A stretch of DNA of 64,000 nt, taken from positions 40,918,489-40,982,488 of the forward strand of contig CAMZMU010000020.1 in assembly GCA_947311845.1 (NCBI GenBank). Reading direction: 5' to 3'. Below, one piece after another: positions 1-11,899 of this stretch. The first letter of the stretch is position 1, and every line of letters starts with the position of its first letter. Below the pieces are notes generated by a model that saw only the letters and a program-made list of their open reading frames with translations, did no database searches and was not told the DNA's origin. The position numbers and the translations under genes are program-made. Origin of the DNA: Poa pratensis. Its lineage: Eukaryota; Streptophyta; Magnoliopsida; Poales; Poaceae.

Positions 1-1122
1 TGTGGCGTGGCCACCTCGGTCGCCCCCCGACGCTCCCCTTTGGACTATATATTGCCCTTGACCTAAATATCGAGGGGGGTTCGACCATATTTCGCGAAAC
101 ACATCCACGCTCCGCCGCCGCCGCGATCTCTATTCCGGGGATCAGAAGTTCCGTTCTGGCACCCTGCCGGGACGGGGATTCGGAGGAGATCATCACCATC
201 GTCATCACCACCGCCTCTCCATCAACCATCAATGATTCCCCCATCCATGTGTGAGTAGTTCCCTGCTGTAGGCTGAGGGGATGGTAGGGATTGGATGAGA
301 TTGTTCATGTAATAAGTTGCCAGATTGTTAGGGCATGGTGCCTAGTATCCATTGTTAGTGCTATTTATCATTGTTGCAACTTGTTGTGCTTAATGCTTGC
401 CACTAGGGCCCGAGTGCCATGATCTCAGATCTGAACATGTTGTTGATGCATGAGAATAATTATGTTTTAGATCATATCTGCAAGTTGTTTTCACCTGTTA
501 TTGTCCGGAACCCGAGGCCCCGGAGTGACAGCAACCGGGATAACTGGAGGGGATGGCTTTGACTTGAGGATTACGTGTGTTCACGGAGTGTTAATGCATT
601 GCTCCGGTACTTTATTAAAAGGAGTACCTTAATTGCCAGTAGTTTCCCTTGAGGCCCCGCTGCAAACGGGCTGGCAGGACAGTAGATGTTGTGCAAGTTT
701 CTCATTGCGAGCACGTACGACTATATACGGAACACATGCCTATGTTTGACTAGTACTAGGATGCTTTTATAATTGTTTACCTGCAAATGCCCTGAGTTAT
801 GATTATTACATGAGCGCTCTTATCCATGCAACGCCCGTACATCCGTCCCTATGCCTACAGTACTTTTAATCCTGCTGTTTACTGAAATTACTGCTGCTGT
901 CTTTGTTACACTGTTGCTGCTATTACTTTGTTACTACTGCTGTTATATCACCGTTGCTACTGATAATCTGTGTCGAGGAAGTCTACTTTCAGGTGCAGCT
1001 GAACTGACAATTCATCTGTTAAGGCTTATATTTATTCTTTGGCTCCCCTTGTGTCGAATCAATAAATTTGGGTTTTACTTCCCTCGAAGACTGTTGCGAT
1101 CCCCTATACTTGTGGGTCATCA
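1..1122 (+). mobile_element. LTR of an Athila-type Gypsy retrotransposon, 5' end cut by window edge
   Basis: The stretch has the layout of a long Triticeae Athila-type LTR. It holds a GC-rich promoter-proximal part, then an AT-rich part with a polyadenylation-type AATAAA at 1060-1065, and ends in TCATCA at 1117-1122. No primer binding site follows 1122, so this is a 3' LTR or a solo LTR rather than a 5' LTR. The left end is outside the window, so its length and target duplication cannot be read. A 91-residue ORF at 851-1126 is a chance frame. The family resemblance (Fatima-like) is from memory and was not tested. Confidence 0.7.
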
Positions 1123-1921
1123 TTAGGTCAGGGCGCACCATTTTCACGTACCTGCGCTTTCACATGTCCAATAGAAAGCAGAGTTTGTTCTAAATCATTT
1201 GGGGGTAAGTGGGCTGAAATTGCAAAATAAGCAGTTTTGGGCCACATTCTTTAACCCTTTGTCAAGATTCCATTAGTCAAGTACGGTTCGACGAGTTTGA
1301 GCGACATTCTTCGTGGAGATGGAGAGAACGGGCCATGTTTTGAGGCCCAGTTTTAGGAAAATTACAACAGTTGGAGCGCGGCCCACCTCGATTGGCCATA
1401 GCAGCGTAGCTCCTTTTCGGCCCCTCGTCAGTTTTGGACCAAAACTTGCTGGGCGGATCGTCTATTTGATCTTATTGGAAGTGTTATCAAAATAAACCAA
1501 TACAATTAAATGTCGCACAAACGAATGGCCGAAACACTTGTAATTTGTTATTCCTATATTTCGCAAAATTGACAAAAATATGAATGACTGACCACGACAT
1601 ATGAATTCAAACTCAGTATAGAAGACATGTCATAATTAAGATAACAGTAACAATGAAAGTATGTACTTACTTCCTCCTATATGAGGAAGGGTTGATATAA
1701 TTAAATCTTAAAGCACTTATGTGGTTGCGGGAGATTTCCTCGGCCGACCCTGGATCTCCCGCTGACATATCATCAGCAAGTACTGGTGCAAGATAGTGCT
1801 GAATCATGAGAATATACGGGGGTGAACTGTTAATTGTTGGCGCGAGGTTGCACATTTATGGTGCGATTGTGCATGGTGACCTCTAATTGAATATCATTGA
1901 AAACATATTGTCTATAGATAC
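1123..1921. other. Intergenic sequence without recognisable gene
   Basis: About 800 bases of AT-rich DNA between the LTR end and the SINE. Only short frames are present, and I see no coding pattern, RNA gene or terminal repeat. It could belong to the same host segment as the Lhcb2 gene downstream. Confidence 0.5.
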
Positions 1922-1931
1922 ATGTGGGATC

Positions 1932-2233
1932 CTTTTTTTTGCAAAGCACAGTACAACGCAGACGCTCACATACACGTGCACACACTCACCCCTATGAACG
2001 CACGCACGCACACCCTACCCCTATGAGCACCTCCGAAAGACTGAGCCGGCGGTCGGATCTTGAGATTGACGAAGTCACCACAGGCGCCTCGCTGTCGACG
2101 GGAACGTCGCCTCCCGCTGAAGAATATTTCGCCTAAATGAGAAACACCAGTGTCAAACCTGGGGTTTGAACTCTGGTGGGCTGGGGGTACAACCACCCTC
2201 CTAACCATCTTGTCATAGGCAAGTTCTCAGATA
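1932..2233 (-). mobile_element. tRNA-derived SINE, minus strand, with 10-bp target site duplication
   Basis: Read on the minus strand, the unit starts with a pol III-type promoter: a box A-like TGGTTAGGAGGG and, about 25 bases on, a box B-like GAGTTCAAACC. It ends in an A tail, seen as a T run at 1933-1940 on the plus strand. The word ATGTGGGATC occurs at 1922-1931 and again at 2234-2243, exactly flanking the unit, which is a perfect target duplication and fixes the boundaries. A short plus-strand frame (1924-2136) and its minus-strand counterpart across the unit are not genes. The duplication has no mismatch, which suggests a fairly young insertion. Confidence 0.85.
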
Positions 2234-2523
2234 ATGTGGGATCTGAATGCAATAATTATGCATATAATTATTGATTTATTGTTTGCGTGGACTTGCTTGT
2301 TCCAAGGCTCATTTCTGCCGTGTGAAGTTGATGGTCAAATTTATTATGTCTCAAAAAGCATGTAAACCTAAATGGGTACGGGACACTAGTGTTACTCTTA
2401 CGTTTTTATGTTTCCCTAGCATATAATAGCTGGCAACCCTAGCTGAACAATAACTTTGCTTTGTTAGTAAAAAGCACGGCGTGAGGCAAGCGATGTAACA
2501 CGAGGAGCAAGTTAGTTAATTTA

Positions 2524-2708
2524 GCGGATAGTGTAGGATGTGAGGGATGCGATCTTTGCCTCCAGGTGGCAACGAACGACTGGGTAGGCGGAGGACGCAG
2601 GATACGGCGCCATATCCAGAGGCGCCGCGGCAGCCAATTGGGTCGCGCGGACGTGTCGCGCCGCACGTCCACCAGTCTTGCCCCGCGCATCTCAGTCGCC
2701 GTATAAAG
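2524..2708 (+). promoter_or_regulatory. Promoter of the Lhcb2-like gene
   Basis: A TATA box (TATAAAGA, about 2702-2709) lies some 75 bases before the ATG at 2781, and a CCAAT box is at 2634-2638. Further up are GATA-type elements: CGGATA near 2523-2528 and an inverted pair GGATA (2600-2604) / TATCC (2613-2617). Light-regulated CAB promoters are known for GATA/I-box and CCAAT elements, so the layout fits. That these sites work here is inference. Confidence 0.5.
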
Positions 2709-2780
2709 ATCCACCTCGCCCACCGGACATTTCCACTCAAACACCAGCCACCAGTTCATCTCACTCACCTCCAGTTCGGA

Positions 2781-3708
2781 ATGGCCGCGTCGGCGCTCCA
2801 CCAGACCACCAGCTTCCTCGGCACCGCCCCCGCCGTGATGACCTCGTCCGCAGCGTCGGCGACTTCGGCGGCCGCATCACCATGCGCCGGACTGTGAAGA
2901 GCGCGCCCCAGAGCATCTGGTACGTACTGTACTACTGTGTTCTAAGCTATATGTGCCATGGTTGTCCCCACACCTTCGTGTGTATATACATCTAGCAGTA
3001 CCAACACTAGTACTCGCTTGTTGTCTGATGAATTGCATGTGATGAATGAATATATTGGTACGGCCCTGACCGTCCCAAGTACCTGGGCCCATTCTCGGAG
3101 CAGACCCCATCTTACTTAACCGGCGAGTTTCCGGGCGACTACGGGTGGGACACCGCAGGGCTGTCAGCTGATCCAGAGACGTTCGCCAAGAACAGGGAGT
3201 TGGAGGTGATCCACTCGCGGTGGGCGATGCTTGGTGCGCTCGGGTGCGTGTTCCCTGAGATCTTGTCCAAGAACGGCATCAAGTTTGGTGAGGCCGTGTG
3301 GTTCAAGGCCGGCGCTCAGATCTTCTCTGAGGGTGGTCTCGACTACCTAGGCAACCCTAACCTGGTGCACGCACAAAGCATCCTCGCCATCTGGGCTACC
3401 CAAGTGGTGCTCATGGGCTTCATTGAGGGCTACCGTATTGGTGGCGGTCCTCTCGGTGAGGGACTCGACAAGATTTACCCAGGCGGCTCCTTTGACCCAC
3501 TTGGCCTCGCCGACGATCCCGACACCGCCGCCGAGCTCAAGGTTAAGGAGCTCAAGAACGGCCGCCTCGCCATGTTCTCTATGTTCGGTTTCTTTGTACA
3601 GGCCATCGTCACGGCAAGGGACCGATCGAGAACCTCTTCGACCACATTGCAGACCCAGTCAACAACAACGCATGGGCTTTCGCCACCAACTTCGCCCCTG
3701 GAAGTTAA
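2781..3708 (+). pseudogene. Lhcb2: Light-harvesting chlorophyll a/b-binding protein of LHCII, Lhcb2 type, damaged
   Basis: The intact family protein is a thylakoid membrane antenna of about 265 residues that binds chlorophyll a/b and carotenoids around photosystem II and is phosphorylated near its N terminus during state transitions. Exon 1 (2781-2919) gives a transit peptide start and the [12 protein letters not shown] segment typical of Lhcb2. Exon 2 (3058-3708) carries the rest, including helix motifs [16 protein letters not shown] and [14 protein letters not shown] with the chlorophyll-ligating Glu/Arg and Asn/Arg positions, and ends at TAA 3706-3708. Three lesions are visible: a base is missing in the C run 2827-2831; a base is missing in the G pair at 3613-3614, which derails the last 35 or so codons; and the predicted acceptor of the 138-bp intron reads TG (3056-3057) instead of AG. 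The retained intron and promoter show it is not a processed copy. One or both indels could be sequence errors. Confidence 0.88.
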
Positions 3709-4756
3709 ATGTGTTAGCCATCCGTCCGACCACCGGACGAGGATATGCATGTGTACTTGTACGTCGTGGATCAACGTGTAGCTACACGTACTTTATGTGT
3801 TCATTTGTACTATCACTGAGAGAGTCCCCTCTCGCTCGTTGTGCGCAATGTATAAGCACAAGGTGCACTGAATGAATGTCAATGGAACAATCGTGTATGT
3901 GCATCTTCCGCCAAGTGAAAGCCGTTCTAGATCCAACAGGTCGCCGATATTACCCAGTGACAAAGTTAGGGGTGAAGCCGTGAAGGGCAACTCCTTCTGG
4001 CTCCACGGTTTGTACCGCTTGGAACATGGCAATGCTAAGGTTTCTAGGGTCTCTCATTACAAGAACACGCGCGAGCATCGCGTGTCTTTATATTAAGATA
4101 GAAGAGAGAACAATTACAGATAGTTCAAGGAAACTCTAGCCACAAGCGGCTGGTTCCCGCCACAACCACTTAGCCTATTCCTCTCGACTCTCCACATAAA
4201 CCCGCTATTTTCCACAGCCGGAACTCTTGCCTGATGCGCTCGATCACCGGTCTCTCATTAGAGTGTTCTCTTATGGGTCCACTTTAAGGTCAGCCCTGGT
4301 GCAAGAAATTGCCACATGATGTGTATTATTCGTGTGATGTGCCAAGGAACGATCTGGTACTAGCTTTGTTGCCCAAAATCAGTAAATATAGGTGGGACAT
4401 AATGCCATTTACTTTGTAAAATATTCATTGAATATAAGTTTATGATTTTTTGTAAAACGAGCTTGCCAAGTACTTTTAATCAGTGCAGAAATTAAAGTTT
4501 TCCGGTATTACTGATGCTAATGGCCAGTACTAACTGATTTTTTCTAGGGAGTATTTAAACAAACGAGTACATCTGTATTTGATTTCACTACTTCGATAGG
4601 AAGTCCGAGATATGCATGCGTAATTAAAAGTGAAGAATGCAGCGGGACGGCAGGGCGCCATGTGAGAAGGAAGGCAGAGCGATTCCAAATTGAACTCAAG
4701 GTAAACTCTATGCAGTTTTGATAGAAGGAGCAGATCCAGCGACTCTGGCTATTTGG
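3709..4756 (+). other. 3' flank of the Lhcb2-like gene; no gene seen
   Basis: The first part is presumably the 3' UTR of the antenna gene. From about 4030 the sequence changes character and includes a near-palindrome CACGCGCGAGCATCGCGTG near 4065-4083. The remainder is AT-rich. I recognise no coding region, RNA gene or transposon terminus. If Helitron A extends this far left, all of it would be inside that element. Confidence 0.4.
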
Positions 4757-5953
4757 ACTGGGCACTCAGCGGATTTTTTAAAGTGAGACCATAGAAACCT
4801 TCTTTGTCCCGTAATGCTTAGAGGCCGGCGACCCAAATCGAAGACATGCCGAGCGAAGGCACCTACCTAGCGAGTGAATCCGAACTGTGGGACGCCGCCG
4901 GCCGCCGACCTGGTGTCTCCGGCGACCACAAGACGGAGCGCGCACACATGAAGGAGCTTCGCCTCCATGGGTTCCGGCACTTCGTGGTCCAGATGCAGCA
5001 TCGACCGGTCGGACATTTTTAGATTCATTGAACACCGTCGTAGAAGGATTATATCTTCACCAAGGCTACAGGTGAGACATTATTGGGCCAGCTACATGGC
5101 ACAATATGTTTTGGACAATTTTAATGAATATATACGGATAACTACACTGTCTTGCTGTCCAAGTGATTAATGCTACTTGCTATGTAGTCAATAATAAAAT
5201 TGCAGTGCGGTCGATGAAAAATGTTAGTGGAGATTGCATGAATATTGTACAAGACATTGAATGTTGGATTTATTTATTTTTTTATCTCAGAATGTTAACG
5301 AAAGCCATCAACGAATCATAAGAAGTGGAATAGAGAAAAGTAAAAGCTAGGAGAAGAGAGAGGGCTACAAGTTGTGACCACAATGGCATTGAACTTTGTT
5401 GTCATTTACAAGGATGTGTGCTCAACAATTACATTTCATACAAAAAAATGACAATGGTAAATAATGTTTTTGCCAACTTATGTTGTGCGTAGTCCTTCGT
5501 GTTCAGTTTGTAATATTTCAATTTGTGTTGCCCTCGATTGCATTCTGGAAGAACACTGTATTGATGTTTATTAATCAATAAAGTGACGATATTATGCAGA
5601 ATAAGACATGCACATGTTGGCTAGAATTATTTATTTTAAATATGGGTTATATGTAGTTCTATTAGTAATGCAAAAGGAAGAGATATAAAAAGGTAGATAT
5701 ATAGATATACAAATAGATGGATATAAGCAAAGAGAGGGGGACAAGCGGCTTCATAAAAAAGCTTCTGCCAAAACATAATATGAACATTCTTTCATGGACA
5801 TATTCAAGCAACACTATTTTCTATGATTTTAAATAACTATAATACCACAAAATATCTTATCATTATAATTTTTCAATGTGTTAGATAATCCACAAACCAA
5901 GTGAAGGACAAAAGATAAGTCTAGCCGCGCAAATGCGCGGGCCACCCTACTAG
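4757..5953 (+). mobile_element. Helitron A, 3' portion (5' end not found)
   Basis: The right end has the Helitron signature: a perfect hairpin CCGCGC-AAAT-GCGCGG at 5925-5940, then a short spacer and CTAG (5950-5953) followed by host T. The last 850 bases (about 5110-5953) match the 3' part of Helitron B at 50885-51754. A further module beginning GGGCACTCAGCGG at about 4759 is also shared with B near 50537-50583, but the DNA between the modules differs: here it is GC-rich (about 4885-5010), in B it is AT-rich. The start given is where similarity to B begins. I could not find a 5' TC terminus between 1 and 4757, so the true left border is unknown and the Lhcb2 gene may lie inside. No Rep/helicase coding is seen, so the copy is non-autonomous. 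Confidence 0.75.
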
Positions 5954-7429
5954 TTGTTTTGAGTTAACAAGTAGATCATGATTAAATTTGTGCATCACAT
6001 GAGTTAAGCCTATTAGTGAAGAACTACCGTAAAGCTTGTTGAAAATTTGGTTTGCATCGGTGGTATCTCTAAGGTCTAGATATTTTCTAATAACAGGGTT
6101 TGGTTAACAAGGAAGACGGTATGAAGTCTTATAACATTTGCAATATGTTTGTCATATAAAACTTGGTGTACGGGTTGATATTCTTGTTTGATTACATAAA
6201 CTTTGCTAGCCTAAACTCTTTACTGAGAGGGAATGCTTCTCGTGCATCCAAATCCTTGAGCCAAAATCCATGCCATTTGTATCCACCATAACTACCTATA
6301 TGTGGTATTTCTTTGCCACTCCAAGTAAATTTTTCATGTGCTACCTTTAAATTATTCAAAATGTTATTATTCTCTTTTGTGTCAATGTTTACTAGCTCAT
6401 GAGGAATTATTGTGGTTATTTTTTATTCTATTTGTCAAATGGACTTTTACACCTGGACTAGCGGCATATACATCCGCTTATCCTCTAATTTTGCAAAAAG
6501 AGCTGGCAACGGGGTGCCCAATCCCAATTAATTACAACTTTAACCATTAATTCTCTTCACACTTTTGCCCTGATTCATCAGTAAGCAATGAAAAACAGTG
6601 AAATAACTGCATGTGTGTAAACCAAAGAGAAAGAGCGATGATCTGCCTTGCTGGTAGAAATAACGTCCTTCACGGGAGCCGCTCTTAAAAGTCCGTTTGA
6701 CAGGTAGAATACTGTTCTCACCCGCTACCATTCGTTGACAATTAACAAACACCTCTCAAAAATAGATACTCCTCCATGGTATGTGATTGATGGAAGGCAC
6801 CCGAGGATTCGGTTAGCCATGGCTTGTGTTAGCAAGGTTGGGAGGAGTATCAAATATTTTATGCAATCTCTATATGCTTTCAAAAACCTAAAAGCTCTAG
6901 CACATGACTTAATCCCTTCTTCCCTCTGCGAAGGGCCTTTCTTTTACTTTTATGTTGAGTCAGTTTTCCTATTCTTTCTGTCTTCCACAAGCAAACACTA
7001 GTGTCAACTTTGTTACAACATGCGTTATATGCAACATATTGGACTTGTTATACTACTTTGTGTTGACGATATCCATGAGATAAATATGTTGAAAGTTGAA
7101 GCAAATGCTGAAACTTAATTCTTCCTTTGTGTTGATTAAATACCTTTTATTAGAGACTATTGCTTTATGAGTTAACTCTTATGCAAAACGCTTTGATGCT
7201 TGCCTTGAAAGTACTATTCATGAAAACGTTTAGCTTGTGTGATTCATTGTTTACTCATTATCTATTTGGTAGCAAATTATAGACCATTGACTTGGATCAC
7301 TTCATTCATTTACATGTGCCTTGCAATATTATATGATCAAGATTATGATGGTAGCATGTCACCTCAAAAATTATTTTGTTTTTATCGTTTACCTACTCGA
7401 GGACGAGCAGGAACTAAGCTTGGGGATGC
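5954..7429 (+). mobile_element. 3' end of the internal region of an Athila-type Gypsy element
   Basis: Directly before the LTR at 7430 lies a purine-rich tract around GCTTGGGGATGC (7418-7429), the expected plus-strand priming site next to a 3' LTR. The preceding 1.4 kb is AT-rich with short frames only (for example 6735-7001), as in the long untranslated tail of Athila elements. Helitron A abuts it at 5953/5954. No gag, pol or env-like reading frame is present, so the coding part of this copy lies elsewhere or is lost. Confidence 0.65.
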
Positions 7430-7453
7430 TGATACGTTTCAAACGTATCTAAA

Positions 7454-10250
7454 CTAGCAGGGTGGCCCGCGCATTTGCGCGGCTAGCTGTATTTGATATT
7501 ACCATTTTTCACCATATCTTTCCGTGTTGGTGAGCTAGAAAATGGGATGACTCTGTCGTTCTTCTTACTGAAATACTACTGAATTATTCCTAGCATAGAC
7601 TTCACCAGTTACTCATTTATTTATGGACTTCCACACTCGAGTACGTATGAAGGCTAATTAAGTTAAAACAATTCGTGCTATTTAAAGACTATGTTCTATA
7701 ATATTGCAACTACTAAACTTCACAAAATTTATTTAGACATTACCCATATATGGACTTCATATGCATTACACGATGACTTTTGTTTTGTAAATTCCTCTAT
7801 TTTTTCGAAATGTGTGTATGTAATCAATATATTTGTCTAAACTGGACGTCCAATTGTGTTTCTATCTTATTTCGAAATTTAGCTATGCATGCAATTCTAT
7901 GGCCTTCAAATGGAGTTCATATGAAAATTGATTTTTCCTATTTTTTATCCTACAGTTCGTATATGAAATTGAAGTGTCATATTTGTTTTGTGTTTAACTT
8001 GGCTACTCAACGATATTTTTAAACTATCTTTTAGAGTTCTTATTAAATTTTTAATCGTGCTCAACTACATGTGTATATTGTTTCTTGATTTTCTAAACAC
8101 CCAATGAGTTCTTAACTTTATGCATTATTTCACAGGAAGTCATTGTCTCGTAGATCAGTGTTCCACAATCTATATGGTCTTCCATCCTTTGGGACCGAGT
8201 ATTTGTTGAGAACTAAAATCATCCTGTGAGGAGAACCAAAATTTATGTGTACACTGATTTGGTAGCAATTAAGATAACGACGAAGGATCAATTGATCAAC
8301 CACTAAACATTACTGGTAAAAGTTGGTTTCTATAGTCTCACTTGAAAAGATCCGTCGACTGTCGAGTCAAAATAGCAGAGTTGATTGTTCTGCTGCATGT
8401 AACGAAACAACTTACAATTCACCTTGAGCCGAATATGGAATTTCACTATCTCGCTCGCCACATGGACACTGCGCCATCCGCCGCATCCTCCACTTTGAAT
8501 TACTCGACGCGGTTCTTGGGCTTACTTTCGAGATATTTAACTCAATTACATATGTATTTATTCAATTCTGTTAACACATCCTGCAAAATGGCATTCAGTT
8601 AGTGCTGGTCATTAGCATCACTAATCCACGAAAATCTTATGTCACCGCACTGAGTAAAAGTATTTGGTCAGCTCATTTTACCAAAATCTTGAACTGATAT
8701 GTACTTGGAACAAAACCAACTTCCAACATGTGGGAACCAAGATGGATACCTGATGCTTTGTTTTGCATGCATGCCTATATCGGATTATCGGCAGCTCAGT
8801 AATCGATTGGATGACATATTGGATGTTGGTTTCCCTAGCAAAACTAATTGGTGATGAGCAGATATGACTCTCAACCAAGTACGTAGTAATATCCTTGCTA
8901 AGTTGCAGCCGTTGGAAACCTTTGTGCCAGCTTCCCTTGCTTAAATGATTTTGTGCCAACAATGAGAGATCGGGAAGAGACTGCATTGTAATCTACAATA
9001 TCTCCTCGATCAGGATGAGTTGAGATCGGGACTGAGTAGACACTCTTCACCACCTGTGGACTGACGCCAGGATTACATGGAGAAGCCACGGTACATGCTG
9101 AAGAAACAATACTCATCTATATTTACACATAGGTCGCGGAGTTCGGCAGTTCGGCCCTTGCTGCCGCGCGGAGACGGATGAGCATGGGAAGACTGGAGAA
9201 GATATGGCAGCGATGGATTACGGCCTTGTACCGGCAGGAGATTCTCTTAGATGCGATGTGTGATCTGCAAGCTTCGCGCTTTCGTGTGCCGGTGATGTTC
9301 ATGTCTATTATCCTGCATCCATGCACAAATCTGCCGTCAGTTGTGCTGCCGCTCGCCGGCTATGATCCTGGATCCATGTACACGCTCTCCGTTACTTAAT
9401 TGTGCTACGACGGCGATCGATCAATCTGAAAATTTCTGCCCGATCGATGGTATACATTGTTCCTCGCATCCATCAGGGGATAGGATCCTTGAAGTTGCTG
9501 GCGATGATGCTTGGGTGCATGATGACGGCACCGACGGTGATCCATCAATCTAAAAATCTCCGGCCGATCGAGATACATCGTGTACCATCTGAACTGCTGG
9601 AGCCCCTGGAGGCCAAGCTCCTTCGTGATCCTACGCTCCGTCGTCGACGGTGATCCATCGATCAAAAAATCTCAGGCTGATCGAGATACATCTTGTACGA
9701 TCCGAAGTGCCAGAACCCTTGGAGGCCGAGCTCCTTCGTGATCCTACGCTCCGTCTTGTGGTCGCGGGAAACATTGGCGTGGTGTCGTCGCCATCAGGTT
9801 CCGTCTTTTGATCGCCAGAGACATTGGCGTCGCCGGCCGGCCGCGTTGTCCCACGTACAGCTCGCCTTCGATCGGTCGGCATGCCTTCTGGAGTATTTGC
9901 CGTACGTCGTCGTATTTGGTGGTGTCCAGGCGTGCATGTTCTTTCGTTTCTATGATCAGGTATATGTGCTTATATATTACCTGAGGAATATTGAATCCTA
10001 GTGTCGGTTTGCTTCGATAGAACCATGTACGTGGTCAAGCCAAACACCTACGGTGTACTTCCTAAACTTAGCCTTTCTCTTTCCAGATTCTTTAACGTGC
10101 AGAAGCCGGACATTATCCGCACCTTTTAATTTCCATGCGGAATAACGTGATCTGTCTCTCGTGTTGGTAAATCTCCACCGTTTGTACGTCACGGTTATAT
10201 GGTGACAAATCTCCACCGTTGATTGTCTTGTGTTTTAATTATATAATAGA
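7454..10250 (-). mobile_element. Helitron C, minus strand, complete and non-autonomous
   Basis: Read on the minus strand, the element starts TCTATTATATAATTAAAAC (10250 downwards) and ends with the hairpin CCGCGC-AAAT-GCGCGG (7482-7467) followed by CTAG (7457-7454). Host bases are A at 7453 and T at 10251, the A|T target Helitrons use, with no duplication. Its first 50 bases are nearly identical to the 5' end of Helitron B and its last 30 to A and B, while the 2.7 kb between is unrelated. Only short frames are present and I recognise no Rep/helicase or captured gene. Confidence 0.88.
9414..9765 (-). repeat. Short tandem repeat block inside Helitron C
   Basis: A unit of about 113-125 bases recurs from about 9414, 9539 and 9652. 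Each copy opens with a GATC(G/C)ATC...AAAAAT motif and contains a GATCGAGATACATC-like stretch. The last two copies also share a CTCCTTCGTGATCCTACGC segment. Overlapping frames here (9402-9653, 9405-9665, 9631-9882) are repeat-driven and not genes. Confidence 0.65.
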
Positions 10251-11819
10251 TTTTTTGATGTTCCATGCTTGTTTTATACCAATTGCTACATGTTTTGCAT
10301 CTACTTTATATCACTTTTATACATTTTTTGGGACTAACCTATTAACAAGATGCCGAAGTGCCAGTTCCTGTTTTCAACTGTTTTTGTATTCCAGAAAAGC
10401 TAGTATGGAAATATTCTCGGAATTGGACAAAACTTCACGGGGATCCCTATTTTACCATAACACACCTGAAGGACCAAAGGAGCAGCAGAGGAGAGCCACC
10501 AGGGCCCCACACGCCACTAGGGCGCGGGTCCCCCTGGCGCGCCCTAGGGTGGTGTGGGCCCCTCGGGGGTCGTCAGCCGCCGCCCTTTCGCCTACTTATT
10601 CCCCTCGACGCGAAAACCCTAAGTGCCTGAGCAATATCCACGAAAAGTTCCAAAGACGCCGCCGCCGTCAACCCTAGCTCGGGAGGGTCCAGAACCTCTT
10701 CTCGGCACCCTGCCGGAGAGGGGAATCATCACCGGAGGCTTCTACATCGCCATGCCTGCCTCCGGAGTGATGCGTGAGTAGTTCATCCTTGGACTACGGG
10801 TCCATAGCAGTAGCTAGATGGTTGTCTCTCCAATTTGTGCCATCATGTTTAGATCTTGTGAGCTGCCCTACATGATCAAGATCATATTATTATAATGCTA
10901 CATGTTGTGTTTGCTGGGATCCGATGAATATTGAATACTATGTCAAGTTGATTATCAATCTATGCCCTATGTTATTTAAGATCTTGCATGCTTTCCGTTA
11001 CTCGTAGATGCTTTGGCCAAGTAGATGCTTGTAACTCCAAGAGAGAGTATTTATGCTAGATAGTGGGTTCATGCCTCCGGTAATCTGGGAGAGTGACAGC
11101 AACTTCTAAGGTTGCGGATGTGCTGTTGCCACTAGGGATAACCTAACAATGCTATGTCCACGGTCATATGTATTTGTTTACATTACGTACTTTACTTAAT
11201 GCAATTATCCGTTGCTTGCAACTTAATACCAACGGGGGACTCGGATGACAACCCGGCGGTGGATTATTAGTCATATACGCTGTTGGATGACGGTCTATGT
11301 ATTATGTCGTAATGCCCAATTAAATATCATAGTAATCATCATGTCATATATATGCATTGTCATGCGCTCACTATTTGTCAATTGCCCAGCTGTAATTTGT
11401 TCACCCAACATGTTAGTTATCTTTTATGGAGAGACACCACTAGTGAACTGTGGACCCCGGTCCATTCTTTTACACTGATTAAACCACCACAAACTGCAAA
11501 CTGTTCCTTTTTCATTCTCTGCAATTTAATACTCATTTTCCACACCATACGTTTAATCCTTTGTTTTCAGCAAGCCGGTGAGATTGACAACCTCACTGTT
11601 TCATTGGGGCAAAGTAGTTTGATTGTGTTGTGTGCAGATTCCACGTTGGTGATCGTGTTGCGCCGTGCGAGCCACCAAAAACCTTTTGAAGAGTTGCTGC
11701 TCCTACTGGTTCGATAACCTTGGTTTCTTTCTGAGGGAAAACTTGCTGCTGAACTTCATCATACCTTCCTCTTGGGGTCTCCCAACGAACGTGTGATTCA
11801 CGTCATCAAGCTAATTTTC

Positions 11820-11839
11820 TGGCACCGTTGCCGGGGAAG
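11820..11839 (+). other. Primer binding site of the Athila-type element
   Basis: TGGCACCGTTGCCGGGGAAG lies 11 bases after the LTR end. It matches, with one visible difference, the Asp-tRNA-type primer site known from Athila elements. It marks 7430-11808 as a 5' LTR for an element whose internal region began here and was then interrupted by element M1. Confidence 0.75.
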
Positions 11840-11899
11840 TACTCATCATCATCCTCAAATACTCTCCCGTCAACCAGGCGCCAGCACTTACCCGGGAGT

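Larger units (their letters stand above)
7430..11808 (+). mobile_element. Athila-type LTR, interrupted by Helitron C
   Basis: The LTR begins TGATACGTTTCAAACG (7430) and ends CGTCATCA (11801-11808), a TGAT...ATCA terminal pair. Removing Helitron C (7454-10250) leaves about 1.58 kb. The distal part includes phrases typical of Triticeae Athila LTRs and a GC-rich promoter-proximal block at 10480-10760. It is followed by a primer binding site at 11820 and preceded by the 3' internal tail of an element, so this one LTR has internal sequence on both sides. The Sabrina-like resemblance is recollection only. Confidence 0.75.

Noticed and set aside
4060..4090. Near-palindrome that might be a Helitron or MITE end
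   Set aside because: No CTRR terminus, no matching inverted partner and no target duplication were found.
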